NCBI GenBank assembly: GCA_903874895.1
Contig: CAIQUG010000210.1
Coordinates: forward strand, 1 to 37,222
DNA from: an uncultured Caulobacterales bacterium
GTDB taxonomy: Bacteria > Pseudomonadota > Alphaproteobacteria > Caulobacterales > Caulobacteraceae
Reading direction: 5' to 3'
Length of the DNA: 37,222 nucleotides
The stretch's first letter is position 1. Each line of letters starts with the position of its first letter. Below, in pieces: positions 8,634-17,107 of the stretch. The notes under the pieces are model-generated. The model searched no databases, was not told the DNA's origin, and worked only from the letters and a program-made list of their open reading frames with translations. The position numbers and the translations under genes were made by a program.

Positions 8634-9917
8634 ATGCGTCGTGTCGTCATCACCGGGATTGGTCTTGTCACGCCCCTGGCTTCGGGCCGTGAGCAGACCT
8701 GGCAGAAGCTGCTGGCCGGCGAGTCCGGTGCGGGCCGGATCACGGCCTTCGACACCGAAGGCTATGCGTGCCAGGTCGCCTGCGAGGTACCCATGGCCAA
8801 TGGCCGTGGGGGCGGATCACCGGGGATGGAAGGCCTCTTCGAACCGGAAAGCCTCCTGCCGGCGCGGGAGCTGCGCCGCATGGACGACTTCATCATCTAT
8901 GGCATCGCCGCAGCGGTGGAGGCCGTCGAGGACTCCGGCTGGATGCCGGAGGACGAAGAGGGTCGCGAGCGGACCGGCGTGATCATCGGCTCCGGCATCG
9001 GCGGCCTGGGCACCATTGCCGACACGGCGGTGGAACTGGAGGCCAAGGGCCCCCGGCGCATCAGCCCGTTCTTCATTCCGTCCGCCCTGATCAACCTGTG
9101 CTCGGGTCACGTCTCGATCCGGTTCGGCTTCAAGGGCCCCAACCACTCCGTCGTCACCGCGTGCGCGACCGGCGCGCACGCCATCGGCGACGCCACCCGG
9201 CTGATCAAGTACGGAGATGCCGATGTGATGGTCGCCGGCGGGGCCGAGGCGGCGATCTGCAAGCTGGGCATTGCCGGCTTCATCGCCTGCCGGGCCATGT
9301 CCACCGGCTTCAACGAGGAGCCCACCCGCGCCTCGCGCCCTTATGACAAGGACCGTGACGGGTTCGTCATGGGTGAGGGGGCGGGGGTCCTGGTGCTCGA
9401 GGAATACGAGCACGCCAAGGCCCGGGGCGCGAAGATCTATGCCGAGGTTCTGGGCTACGGCCTGTCCGGCGACGCCTACCATATCACCTCTCCCGCCCTC
9501 GACGGGGACGGGGGCTTCCGGGCGATGCAGGGGGCGCTGCGGGACGCCAAGCTCTCCGCCGCGGACATCGACTATGTGAACGCCCACGGCACCTCGACCC
9601 CGGTGGGGGACGAGATCGAACTGCGGGCGGTGGAGCGCCTGCTGGGCAATCTGGCGGGCACGGCCACCATGTCGTCCACCAAGGGGGCCACAGGCCATCT
9701 CCTGGGCGCTGCGGGAGCCATCGAGGCCGCCTTCACGGCGCTTGCGATCCGCGACCAGATTGCGCCGCCGACCATCAATCTCGACAATCCCTCCGTCGAG
9801 ACGGCCATTGATCTGGTCCCCTACAAGGCCAAGCCGATGCGAATCGATGTGGCCCTGTCCAACAGCTTCGGCTTCGGCGGGACCAATGCCTCTCTGCTCC
9901 TCGGCAAGGCACCGTGA
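8634..9917 (+). CDS. fabF: 3-oxoacyl-[ACP] synthase II
   Basis: Elongating beta-ketoacyl-ACP synthase. The ATG at 8634 gives MRRVVITGIGLVTPLASG, the standard FabF N-terminus, with an AGGGAT element upstream; an earlier in-frame GTG at 8604 has no good ribosome binding site. The 427-residue product has the thiolase-fold triad: Cys177 (VTACATGA), His318 (NAHGTSTPVGD) and His355 (KGATGHLLGAAGA), plus GFGGTNASLL at the C-terminus. The stop overlaps the mltG start as GTGA, suggesting translational coupling. Confidence 0.96.
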   Translation: MRRVVITGIGLVTPLASGREQTWQKLLAGESGAGRITAFDTEGYACQVACEVPMANGRGGGSPGMEGLFEPESLLPARELRRMDDFIIYGIAAAVEAVEDSGWMPEDEEGRERTGVIIGSGIGGLGTIADTAVELEAKGPRRISPFFIPSALINLCSGHVSIRFGFKGPNHSVVTACATGAHAIGDATRLIKYGDADVMVAGGAEAAICKLGIAGFIACRAMSTGFNEEPTRASRPYDKDRDGFVMGEGAGVLVLEEYEHAKARGAKIYAEVLGYGLSGDAYHITSPALDGDGGFRAMQGALRDAKLSAADIDYVNAHGTSTPVGDEIELRAVERLLGNLAGTATMSSTKGATGHLLGAAGAIEAAFTALAIRDQIAPPTINLDNPSVETAIDLVPYKAKPMRIDVALSNSFGFGGTNASLLLGKAP

Positions 9918-11008
9918 GTCGGAGCCGCGCCTCGTCCTGGCCACCGAAGGGCCGCCCGCCCGGTCGGGGCCTTCTGGCCGGTCTGGCCAGTGGCGTCGTG
10001 ACCTTCACCGTGATTGCCGCGTTGATCGCGGCGGCGGGCCTCCTGGCCTACTATGCCGCTGGACCCAGGGCGACCGGCGGTGCGCCGGCGACGACGGTGA
10101 TCCTGCGCAAGGGGGCCGGTCTTGCCGAGATTGCCGGTGAGTTGTCCTCGTCCAGGGTGATCCCCAACGCGCCGGTGTTCATCGCCCTGGCCGAAGTCAC
10201 CGGATCTGCCCACCGGATCAAGTCCGGGGAATATCTGGTGCCGTCCGGTGCCTCCATCGCCCTGATCCTGTCCAAGCTGCGCAGCGGCGACATCGTCCAC
10301 CATCACGTGACCATTCCCGAAGGGGCCAGCACCAAGCAGGTGCTGGAGATCCTCGACCATGCCGACGTCCTCACCGGCGAGACGCCGACGGTGGAGGAGG
10401 GGGCCGTCCTGCCGGAAACCTATGACGTCACCCGGGGCGAGGCCCGGGCCGCGGTGGTGCAGCGGATGACGGCGGCCATGGATCGCCAGATCAGCCAGTT
10501 CTGGGCCAAGCGCCAGCCCAACCTGCCGATCCATTCGCCGGAGGAGGCGGTGATCCTGGCCTCCATCGTGGAGAAGGAAACGGCCCGGGAGTCGGACCGT
10601 CCGCGGGTCGCCGCGGTCTATATCAACCGGCTGCGCCTGGGGATGAAGCTCGATGCTGACCCGACGGTGATCTATGGAATCACCGGTGGCCTGCCCCTCG
10701 GCCATGGGCTGCGCGCCTCGGAACTGGCGGGCGACACGCCCTACAACACCTATCTGCACACCGGCCTTCCGCCGACGGCGATCGCCAATCCGGGGCGTCA
10801 GTCCATCGCCGCCGTGCTGGACCCGCCGCACACCACCGAGATCTATTTCGTGGCCGACGGGACGGGGGGGGCGGCCTTTGCCTCGACCCTCGAGGAGCAT
10901 GAGCGCAACGTGGCCAGGTGGCGAGCCATCGAGAAGGGCCGCCCCTCGGCCCCATCTCCGTCCGCACCGACCTCTGGACTTCGGCCCACCCTCGGAAAGG
11001 CACGCTAG
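9914..11008 (+). CDS. mltG: Endolytic murein transglycosylase MltG (YceG-like)
   Basis: Inner-membrane lytic transglycosylase that cleaves nascent glycan strands. The 364-residue protein has an Arg/Pro-rich cytoplasmic start, one membrane anchor at about residues 22-46, a LysM-like region, and the YceG catalytic block: LASIVEKETARES (Glu of the IVEKET motif at 218-223), INRL, LDADPTVIYGI, and the closing NPGRQSIAAVLDP. The start is GTG at 9914, overlapping the fabF stop. Placement after fabF and before yicC-gmk suits a housekeeping envelope gene. Confidence 0.94.
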   Translation: MSRSRASSWPPKGRPPGRGLLAGLASGVVTFTVIAALIAAAGLLAYYAAGPRATGGAPATTVILRKGAGLAEIAGELSSSRVIPNAPVFIALAEVTGSAHRIKSGEYLVPSGASIALILSKLRSGDIVHHHVTIPEGASTKQVLEILDHADVLTGETPTVEEGAVLPETYDVTRGEARAAVVQRMTAAMDRQISQFWAKRQPNLPIHSPEEAVILASIVEKETARESDRPRVAAVYINRLRLGMKLDADPTVIYGITGGLPLGHGLRASELAGDTPYNTYLHTGLPPTAIANPGRQSIAAVLDPPHTTEIYFVADGTGGAAFASTLEEHERNVARWRAIEKGRPSAPSPSAPTSGLRPTLGKAR

Positions 11009-11010
11009 CC

Positions 11011-11895
11011 GTGGCCCTGTCAGGCATGACCGGCTTTGCCCGGGTCGAGGGCGCGCTCGGGGCATGGTCCTGGGCGGTGGAAGCCCGGTCGGTCAACGGC
11101 CGCAACCTGGAAGCCCGGTTCCGCGGCCCCAACGGCTTTGATTCCCTGGAACGGGTGGTCCGTGATGGCGCTCAGGCCCGCTTCAGCCGGGGGCAGATCC
11201 AGATTGCGCTGCAGGCGCGCCGGGCCGAATCCGGGGGCGGCGTGCGGATCAATACCGACCTGCTGGACCATCTCCTCCGCCTGGCGGCCGACTACGGCGA
11301 ACGCCCCGGTGTCGACCGACCCCGGTTCGACGGTCTGCTGGCCGTGCGCGGGGTGATCGAGGTGGCCGAGGAGACAGACACGCCAGAGATCCGGGCCGCG
11401 CTGGAAGCCGCCATGGCCCAGTCGATCCTGGCGGTGCTCGACGGCCTCGTGACGTCCCGCCTCGCGGAGGGTACGGCCCTGGCACCGGTCCTCACCGGTC
11501 AGGTCGACCGGATCGCGGACCTGGTACAGCAGGCGGAGGCCGAGGCCGCCGCCCAGCCCGTGGCCATCCGCGAGCGGTTCGAGCGGCGCATGGCCGAACT
11601 CATTGCCGACACCCGCCCCCTGGAAGAGCGGATCCTGGCCGAAGCCGCCGTGATGGCCGGAAAGGCCGACATCCGCGAGGAGCTGGATCGCCTCGCTGCG
11701 CACATCGATGCCGCCCGCGGTTTGCTGACCGGCGACGGCTCCGCCGGACGGCGGCTGGATTTTCTGATCCAGGAGTTCATGCGAGAAACCAACACCTTGT
11801 GCTCGAAGTCCGCGACGGTGGCGCTCACCGCCATCGGACTGGAGCTGAAGGCGACCATCGAGCAGTTCCGCGAGCAGATCCAGAATGTCGAGTAA
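11011..11895 (+). CDS. YicC-family endoribonuclease
   Basis: The YicC family is a conserved bacterial group for which endoribonuclease activity has been reported in E. coli. The GTG at 11011, two bases after the mltG stop and preceded by GGAAAGG, yields MALSGMTGFARVEGA, the standard YicC start, and 294 residues. The C-terminal hallmark is visible: GRRLDFLIQEFMRETNTLCSK, then AIGLELKATIEQFREQIQNVE. The 3' end overlaps gmk by 11 bases; a yicC-gmk pair is common. Confidence 0.93.
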   Translation: MALSGMTGFARVEGALGAWSWAVEARSVNGRNLEARFRGPNGFDSLERVVRDGAQARFSRGQIQIALQARRAESGGGVRINTDLLDHLLRLAADYGERPGVDRPRFDGLLAVRGVIEVAEETDTPEIRAALEAAMAQSILAVLDGLVTSRLAEGTALAPVLTGQVDRIADLVQQAEAEAAAQPVAIRERFERRMAELIADTRPLEERILAEAAVMAGKADIREELDRLAAHIDAARGLLTGDGSAGRRLDFLIQEFMRETNTLCSKSATVALTAIGLELKATIEQFREQIQNVE

Positions 11896-12535
11896 GGTCG
11901 AATCCCCGGTCCCCCGTCGCGGCCTGATGCTGGTGATCTCCAGCCCGTCGGGGGCGGGGAAGAGCTCCCTGTCCCGCCGGCTGATCGCGGAACACCCACG
12001 ACTGGAACTGTCTGTCTCCTGCACCACCCGGGCCCCGCGACCGGGAGAGACGGACGGTGTCGAATACCACTTCGTCACGCCGGAGCGGTTTGCCGAACTG
12101 GTGGCCGAGGATGCGTTCCTCGAATGGGCCGATGTGCACGATCACCGCTATGGCACCCTGCGCGCTCCGGTCATGGCGGCGCTGGAGGCGGGCCGGGACG
12201 TGGTCTTCGACATCGACTGGCAGGGGGGGCGCCAGATCACCGACCGGGCCAAGGCCGATGTCGTGCTTGTCTTCATCCTGCCCCCCAGCCTGCCGGCGCT
12301 GCGTGCCCGCCTTCAGGGCCGGGCCCAGGACTCCGCAGAGGTGATCGAGCGCCGCCTGACCCGGGCGACCGAGGAAATCGCCCACTACGACGAATACGAC
12401 TACGTCATCGTCAACGATCAGTTCGAGGCGGCATACCGGGCCCTCCTGGAGATCTACCAGGGGGAGCAGCACCGCCGCCATCGCCATCCGGGGCTGAAGG
12501 CCTTCGTGGCCGAGCTGATGGCCGGACAGGCCTGA
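11885..12535 (+). CDS. gmk: Guanylate kinase
   Basis: Phosphorylates GMP to GDP with ATP. The 216-residue product has the P-loop SSPSGAGKSS (19-28), the GMP-binding STTRAPRPGE-type stretch (here CTTRAPRPGETDGVEYHF), DIDWQGGRQI, and the lid ending in YDYVIVNDQFEAA. Length and order match GMP kinases. Its start codon lies inside the 3' end of the yicC-like gene. Confidence 0.97.
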   Translation: MSSKVESPVPRRGLMLVISSPSGAGKSSLSRRLIAEHPRLELSVSCTTRAPRPGETDGVEYHFVTPERFAELVAEDAFLEWADVHDHRYGTLRAPVMAALEAGRDVVFDIDWQGGRQITDRAKADVVLVFILPPSLPALRARLQGRAQDSAEVIERRLTRATEEIAHYDEYDYVIVNDQFEAAYRALLEIYQGEQHRRHRHPGLKAFVAELMAGQA

Positions 12536-12568
12536 CCCGCAAGCGCGGTGGCCGTCTGCGGCCCTAAA

Positions 12569-12612
12569 CCCCTGATTAAGCCCGCTGTGCCATGATCAGG
12601 GGCGAAAAAACG
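12569..12612. repeat. Inverted repeats upstream of the 12629 gene
   Basis: CCCCTGAT (12569-12576) and ATCAGGGG (12595-12602) form a perfect 8-bp inverted repeat with an 18-base loop. It is followed directly by GCGAAAAAACGCC, a small A6-loop hairpin. Both lie between gmk and the 12629 start. No T-tract follows, so a regulatory or leader structure is as likely as a terminator. Confidence 0.45.
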
Positions 12613-12628
12613 CCGGAAAGGCGCGGCC

Positions 12629-13006
12629 ATGGCCCAATACAGTACGACAATGAAGCGCAGTGATCACTTCCAGCCCGAGAGTTCGGAAGATCCCGCCGCC
12701 CAGCGCCGCATGCGCGGCCAGCTCGAGAAGATCGACTACACCGCCTATGCCTGCAACCGAGAGGTGATCGGCCAGCTGGTCGGACCCGTGGACGCGCAGG
12801 CGTTCCAGCGTCTCGCCGTGGCCTGTGCCCAGGCCCGTGCCAACTGGGTGGCGGAAGCCCTCGCGGTCACCAGCGGCGGCCTGACCGTTCCCCCGGAGCG
12901 CACGGCCCGCCTGGCGGAGCTTCGCCGCAGCTTCGAGGAGCTGTCGGAGGCCTATGAGGGTATGCGCCGCATGGTCGAACGGGGCTATCTGTCCTTCCGC
13001 TCCTAG
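12629..13006 (+). CDS. Uncharacterised 125-residue protein
   Basis: I do not recognise a family. The gene has a good ribosome binding site (GGAAAGG) and codon use like its neighbours. The product has a polar N-terminus (about 25 residues) followed by mostly helical sequence with Ala/Arg/Glu heptads (ERTARLAELRRSFEELSEAY), and it has two cysteines. No signal peptide or membrane segment is seen, so it is probably cytoplasmic. It lies between gmk and the arginase-like gene on the same strand. A coiled-coil adaptor or regulator is possible but not shown. Confidence 0.75.
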   Translation: MAQYSTTMKRSDHFQPESSEDPAAQRRMRGQLEKIDYTAYACNREVIGQLVGPVDAQAFQRLAVACAQARANWVAEALAVTSGGLTVPPERTARLAELRRSFEELSEAYEGMRRMVERGYLSFRS

Positions 13007-13080
13007 CGGGCCACCGGCACCGCACTGGACTTTCCCACCGCCGGGCCGCACGCTTTGACCTCATGCGGAGGACGGGCGGA

Positions 13081-13887
13081 ATGCGGACGGGACTTCTGGG
13101 GGTGGGCTGGGATGATCATTCGTCCCATGCGCGGGGACCGGCGCGGGCACCGGCCGTGATCCGTGCGGCCCTGCAGGATGCCGCCGGCAACCGCTTTGCC
13201 TCCGACCTCACCGATGTGCTTGATCCCGTCGTTCTCCACGACCACGGGGACTGCCATCTGGCCGGTGACGGAGATGATGCGGACCGGATCACGGCCGCCG
13301 CCGCCGCAGTGCTGGAGGCGGGGGATGCGCTCCTGACCCTCGGGGGCGATCATGCGGTGACCTATCCGGTGATGCGGGCCGTCGCCGCCCGGTGGCCGGG
13401 CGTCCGGATCGTGCATGTGGACGCCCATCCCGACCTCTATGACGATTTCGAGGGGGACCCCCTCAGCCATGCGTCTCCCTTTGCCCGGATCATGGAGCAG
13501 GGGCTGGCCCAGCGCCTGCTGCAGATCGGCATCCGGGCCGACACGCCGCATCTGCGGGCCCAGGCGGACCGGTTCGGGGTGCGGACCTACCCACCGGACG
13601 ACATCGATACGGCCCTGATGGCCATCGCCGCCCTGGGCGAAGGGCCGGTCTATCTGTCCTTCGACCTCGACGGCCTCGACCCGGCCGTCGCCCCTGGCGT
13701 GAACCATCACGAGCCGGGTGGCCTCACCGTACGCGAGGCCTTGCGCATCATCGAGGCCCTGCCGGGTCAGCTGGTGGGTGCGGACGTGGTCGAACTGGCC
13801 CCGGCCCGGGACGTGAACGGGACGACGGCCACCGTCGCCGCCCGTCTGGTCAAGGAGATCGTCGCCCGGATCCACCGGGGGACATAG
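13081..13887 (+). CDS. Arginase/agmatinase-fold ureohydrolase
   Basis: Manganese hydrolase of the ureohydrolase superfamily. The ATG at 13081 has GGAGG nine bases upstream and gives 268 residues. All metal ligands are visible: His91 (LTLGGDHAVTYP), Asp114-x-His116-x-Asp118 (VDAHPD), and Asp195-x-Asp197 (SFDLDGLDPAVAPG). The segment after PAVAPG reads VNHHEPGGLT where many agmatinases have GTGTPEPGG, so the substrate pocket may differ. Candidates are agmatinase, arginase or another guanidine hydrolase; no neighbouring gene decides between them. Confidence 0.85.
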   Translation: MRTGLLGVGWDDHSSHARGPARAPAVIRAALQDAAGNRFASDLTDVLDPVVLHDHGDCHLAGDGDDADRITAAAAAVLEAGDALLTLGGDHAVTYPVMRAVAARWPGVRIVHVDAHPDLYDDFEGDPLSHASPFARIMEQGLAQRLLQIGIRADTPHLRAQADRFGVRTYPPDDIDTALMAIAALGEGPVYLSFDLDGLDPAVAPGVNHHEPGGLTVREALRIIEALPGQLVGADVVELAPARDVNGTTATVAARLVKEIVARIHRGT

Positions 13888-13897
13888 ATCGGGGCGG

Positions 13898-15124
13898 CTA
13901 GACGCGGCTTTCCGTGAAGGCGGAATAGACCAGCGTCCGGAGCTCCCGACGGATGGGATAGGCGCCGGACGGCATCAGCTGGGTCATCAGCACCACGGCC
14001 ATGTCCTCCGCAGGATCGACCCAGAAGGCTGTTGAGGCCGCGCCGCCCCACCACAGGTCACCTGCGCTCGCCGGGATCAATGTCGAGGCGGGGTGGGTGG
14101 TGGTGGCAAAGCCGAGGCCGAAGCCGACACCGGCATAGGTGGCCTCGCTGAACAGGGACTGGGAGCAGGCCGCCAGGTCCTTGCCCCCCGGCAGGTGGTT
14201 GGCCCCCATCAGGGCCAGGGTCTTGGGGCTGATGTACTGGTGCCCATCCAGGCTGCCCCGCCCAAGGATCATCCGGCAGAAGCGCATGTAGTCGTCGAAG
14301 GTGGAGACCAGTCCGCCGCCGCCGGAGACGAGGATGGGCGGCTCCAGATAGGGGCTGCGGGCCGGGTCGTCCTGCAACACCACGCCACCCGGGCCGCGGG
14401 CGTAGCAGGCGGCGAAGCGATGCTGCTTCTCCGGCGGCACCATGAAGCCCGTGTCCACCATGCCCAGGGGGCGGAAGATCCGCTCCTCCAGGAAATCCTC
14501 AAGCTTCTGCCCGGAGACCTTCTGCACGAGATAGCCAACGATGTCGGTGGAAACCGAATAGTTCCAGGCGGTTCCGGGGGAAAACTCCAGCGGGATGCCC
14601 GCCAGGGTCTCCACCAGGTCCTCGAGCCCCACGGTCTTGCCGATGACGCCGATATGGGCCTTTCGGTAGGCGGCATCGACGGTGGTGCGGTTCTGGAAGC
14701 CATAGGTCAGTCCCGACGTGTGCCGGAGCAGGTCCACCACCTGCATGGGCCGCTCCACCGGTCGGGTGATGTACTCCCCCGGAAGGCCGTTCACGTAGAC
14801 CCCCAGCGACTTCCATGACGGGATGTAGCGGTGCACGGGGTCGTCCAGGGCGATCTTCGCCTCTTCCACCAGCATCATCAGGGCCACCGACGCGATGGGC
14901 TTGGTCATGGAGTAGATGCGGTAGATGGTGTCGTCGCGGATGGGGACGTTGCGCTCCACATCCGCCTGGCCGAGGCAGGCCACGTGCGCCAGCTGGCCCC
15001 CACGCCACACGCCATAGGCCAGCCCCTTGAGCCGTCCCTTGTCCACATAGCGTTCCTGGAAGAAGCGGTCGGCCAGGGCAAGGCGCTGGGACGACAACCC
15101 TACGGTTTCCGGACGGACGGACAT
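13898..15124 (-). CDS. Serine hydrolase of the class C beta-lactamase family (EstB-like)
   Basis: Penicillin-binding-protein-fold hydrolase, more likely an esterase than a true beta-lactamase. The ATG at 15124 with GGGAGAAG upstream gives 408 residues and no signal peptide, which argues against a periplasmic resistance enzyme. The catalytic S-x-x-K is SMTK (Ser72, Lys75), and the second motif is Tyr189 in WNYSVSTD. Near the C-terminus, WWGGAASTAFWVDP fits the usual position of the third motif. Its 3' end faces the arginase-like gene; its 5' end diverges from the CoA-ligase operon. Confidence 0.87.
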   Translation of the reverse strand: MSVRPETVGLSSQRLALADRFFQERYVDKGRLKGLAYGVWRGGQLAHVACLGQADVERNVPIRDDTIYRIYSMTKPIASVALMMLVEEAKIALDDPVHRYIPSWKSLGVYVNGLPGEYITRPVERPMQVVDLLRHTSGLTYGFQNRTTVDAAYRKAHIGVIGKTVGLEDLVETLAGIPLEFSPGTAWNYSVSTDIVGYLVQKVSGQKLEDFLEERIFRPLGMVDTGFMVPPEKQHRFAACYARGPGGVVLQDDPARSPYLEPPILVSGGGGLVSTFDDYMRFCRMILGRGSLDGHQYISPKTLALMGANHLPGGKDLAACSQSLFSEATYAGVGFGLGFATTTHPASTLIPASAGDLWWGGAASTAFWVDPAEDMAVVLMTQLMPSGAYPIRRELRTLVYSAFTESRV

Positions 15125-15271
15125 GGACTTCTCCCTCATGTGTTCTGTTGCGGCCAAGCTTAAAGGCCCCCGGCGCGGCGGCAAGGGGGGGTTACGGTCC
15201 CCGTCCATCCCGTTCTATAGAGGGGTCGGTTGCGCCCATCGGCGGGCGCTGGCGCAGATATCGGAACCCCC

Positions 15272-17107
15272 ATGGACGGCGATCTGATCCCGAGCCCGGT
15301 GCGCGACGCACCCTTCCGTGAGCCGAGGTACGCCCCCCGTCGGCTGGAGGTCACGCACCGGGAGGACGGGGGCCTCGTGCTCGAGAACACCACGCCGTGG
15401 TCGGACCATTTCTCCACCACCAATGCGGCGCTGGACCACTGGTCGCAGGCCGTACCGGACCGGATGTGGGTGGCGGAGCGTGACGGGACCGGCTGGCGGG
15501 GGGTGACCTTCGGCGAGGCCGGCCACCGGGTCGCCCGGCTGGCGACAGCGCTGGCAGATCTGGGACTGGGTCCCGACCGGCCTTTGCTGATCCTCGCCCG
15601 AAACACCGTCGACCATGCCCTCGTGGCCTATGCCGCCATGCGTCTGGGCTGTCCCATCGCCCCCCTGTCGCCGCAGTACGGCCAGTCCAGCGCCGATCCG
15701 GCGCGGCTGGCCCATGCCGCGGCCCTGATCACGCCTTCGGCCGTCTATGTGGAGGACGGGGCCGCCGCCGCCGTGGCCATTGCCCGCGATGCGGTGCTGA
15801 AGGACCTGCCGGTGATCGCCAGCCGCTCCGTGCAGCCCGGGCAGATCGATCTCGCGACCCTGGAGGGTGTCGTGCCGACGGAGAACTGCGCCCGGCCGGG
15901 GCAGGCGGCCAAGCTGCTGCTGACCTCCGGCTCCACCGGCAAGCCCAAGGCGGTGATCTGCAGCCACGCCAATGTCAGCTTCAACGCCGCCCAGATCCAG
16001 GCCTGCTACGACGATCCCGATCCGCCGGTGGTGGTCAATTCCGCGCCGTGGAGCCACTCCCTCGGGGCCAATGCCATCCTGCACATGATCGTGCACCGGG
16101 GCGGGACCCTCTACATCGACCACGGCCAGCCGGTGGCCGGTCGGTTCGACGAGACGCTCCGCAATCTGAGGGAGGTGGCCCCCACCTATCACAACATGGT
16201 GCCGGCGGGCTGGGCGCTGCTGGCCGACGCCCTGGAGGCCGACGAGGCCCTGGCGCGGACCTTCTTCAGCCGGGTCCGGGTGCTGCAATATGGCGGTGCC
16301 GGCCTGCCCCAGTCCGTCTGTGACCGGGTCTGCGCCATGGCCGTCCGCCTGACGGGGGAGCAGATCACCTTCGCGGCGGGCTACGGCTCCACGGAGACGG
16401 GGCCGACGGCCTGCAATGTCCACTGGATCAACACCCGGGCGGGATTGTGCGGCCTGCCGACCCCCGGCACCACGGTGAAGCTGGCACCGGAGGGCGAAAA
16501 GCTCGAGGTTCGGGTGAAGGGGCCGCAGATCTCGCCCGGCTACCGGGGTGCCGACGGGCAGCTGATCCCGCTCAGTGTGGACGACGAAGGCTATTATCGT
16601 CTCGGCGATGCGGCCAAGCTGGCGGATCCGGATGACCCGCTGCAGGGGATCGTCTTCGACGGCCGCCTTGTGGAGAACTTCAAGCTGGCCAGCGGGACCT
16701 TCGTGGCCGCAGGGGCCCTGCGGCTGGCGGCCCTGTCGGCCCTGGGGGGCGTGGCGACCGATGCCGTGGTCTGTGGCGAGGGACAGGCGGGGGTCGGCCT
16801 GCTGGTCTTCCTCAATCCCTCCCAGGCGCAGACCCTGGCCCCCGGCGCTGCGGATCTTGAGGCCCTCGCCCACGATCCGGCGGTGAAGGCCGCAGTGCAG
16901 GCCGGGCTCGCCCAGCTGAACCGGGACGCCGGCGGCGGCGCCGCGCGGGTCACCCGGGCCCTGATCCAGCGGGATACGCCCCACGCCCATTCCGGCGAGC
17001 TGACGGACAAGGGCTACATCAACCAGTCCATGGCCCGGGACCGGCGCGCGGCGGACGTGGCACGGCTGTTCGCGGCCGAACTGGACCCCGAGGTCATCCG
17101 GCTGTGA
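15272..17107 (+). CDS. Feruloyl-CoA-synthetase-like acyl-CoA ligase
   Basis: Adenylate-forming ligase that activates a carboxylic acid with ATP and CoA, most like feruloyl-CoA synthetases. From ATG 15272 it has 611 residues: VLENTTPW and W-S-D-H near the N-terminus, the phosphate loop LLLTSGSTGKPKAV (216-228), GYGSTETGP, and YYRLGDA in the adenylation domain. The C-terminal AHSGELTDKGYINQ is the feruloyl-CoA-synthetase-like ending. A TTG at 15230 preceded by AGGGG is an alternative start adding 14 residues. It heads a three-gene operon; its stop overlaps the next start as GTGA. Confidence 0.85.
   Translation: MDGDLIPSPVRDAPFREPRYAPRRLEVTHREDGGLVLENTTPWSDHFSTTNAALDHWSQAVPDRMWVAERDGTGWRGVTFGEAGHRVARLATALADLGLGPDRPLLILARNTVDHALVAYAAMRLGCPIAPLSPQYGQSSADPARLAHAAALITPSAVYVEDGAAAAVAIARDAVLKDLPVIASRSVQPGQIDLATLEGVVPTENCARPGQAAKLLLTSGSTGKPKAVICSHANVSFNAAQIQACYDDPDPPVVVNSAPWSHSLGANAILHMIVHRGGTLYIDHGQPVAGRFDETLRNLREVAPTYHNMVPAGWALLADALEADEALARTFFSRVRVLQYGGAGLPQSVCDRVCAMAVRLTGEQITFAAGYGSTETGPTACNVHWINTRAGLCGLPTPGTTVKLAPEGEKLEVRVKGPQISPGYRGADGQLIPLSVDDEGYYRLGDAAKLADPDDPLQGIVFDGRLVENFKLASGTFVAAGALRLAALSALGGVATDAVVCGEGQAGVGLLVFLNPSQAQTLAPGAADLEALAHDPAVKAAVQAGLAQLNRDAGGGAARVTRALIQRDTPHAHSGELTDKGYINQSMARDRRAADVARLFAAELDPEVIRL

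Noticed and set aside
12569-12602. Inverted repeat after gmk as an intrinsic terminator
   Set aside because: The 18-base loop is long and the following bases are A-rich, not T-rich, on the gmk strand. Kept as a repeat only.
13898-15124. Antibiotic-resistance beta-lactamase
   Set aside because: No signal peptide and the sequence fits EstB-like esterases better than AmpC-type enzymes.
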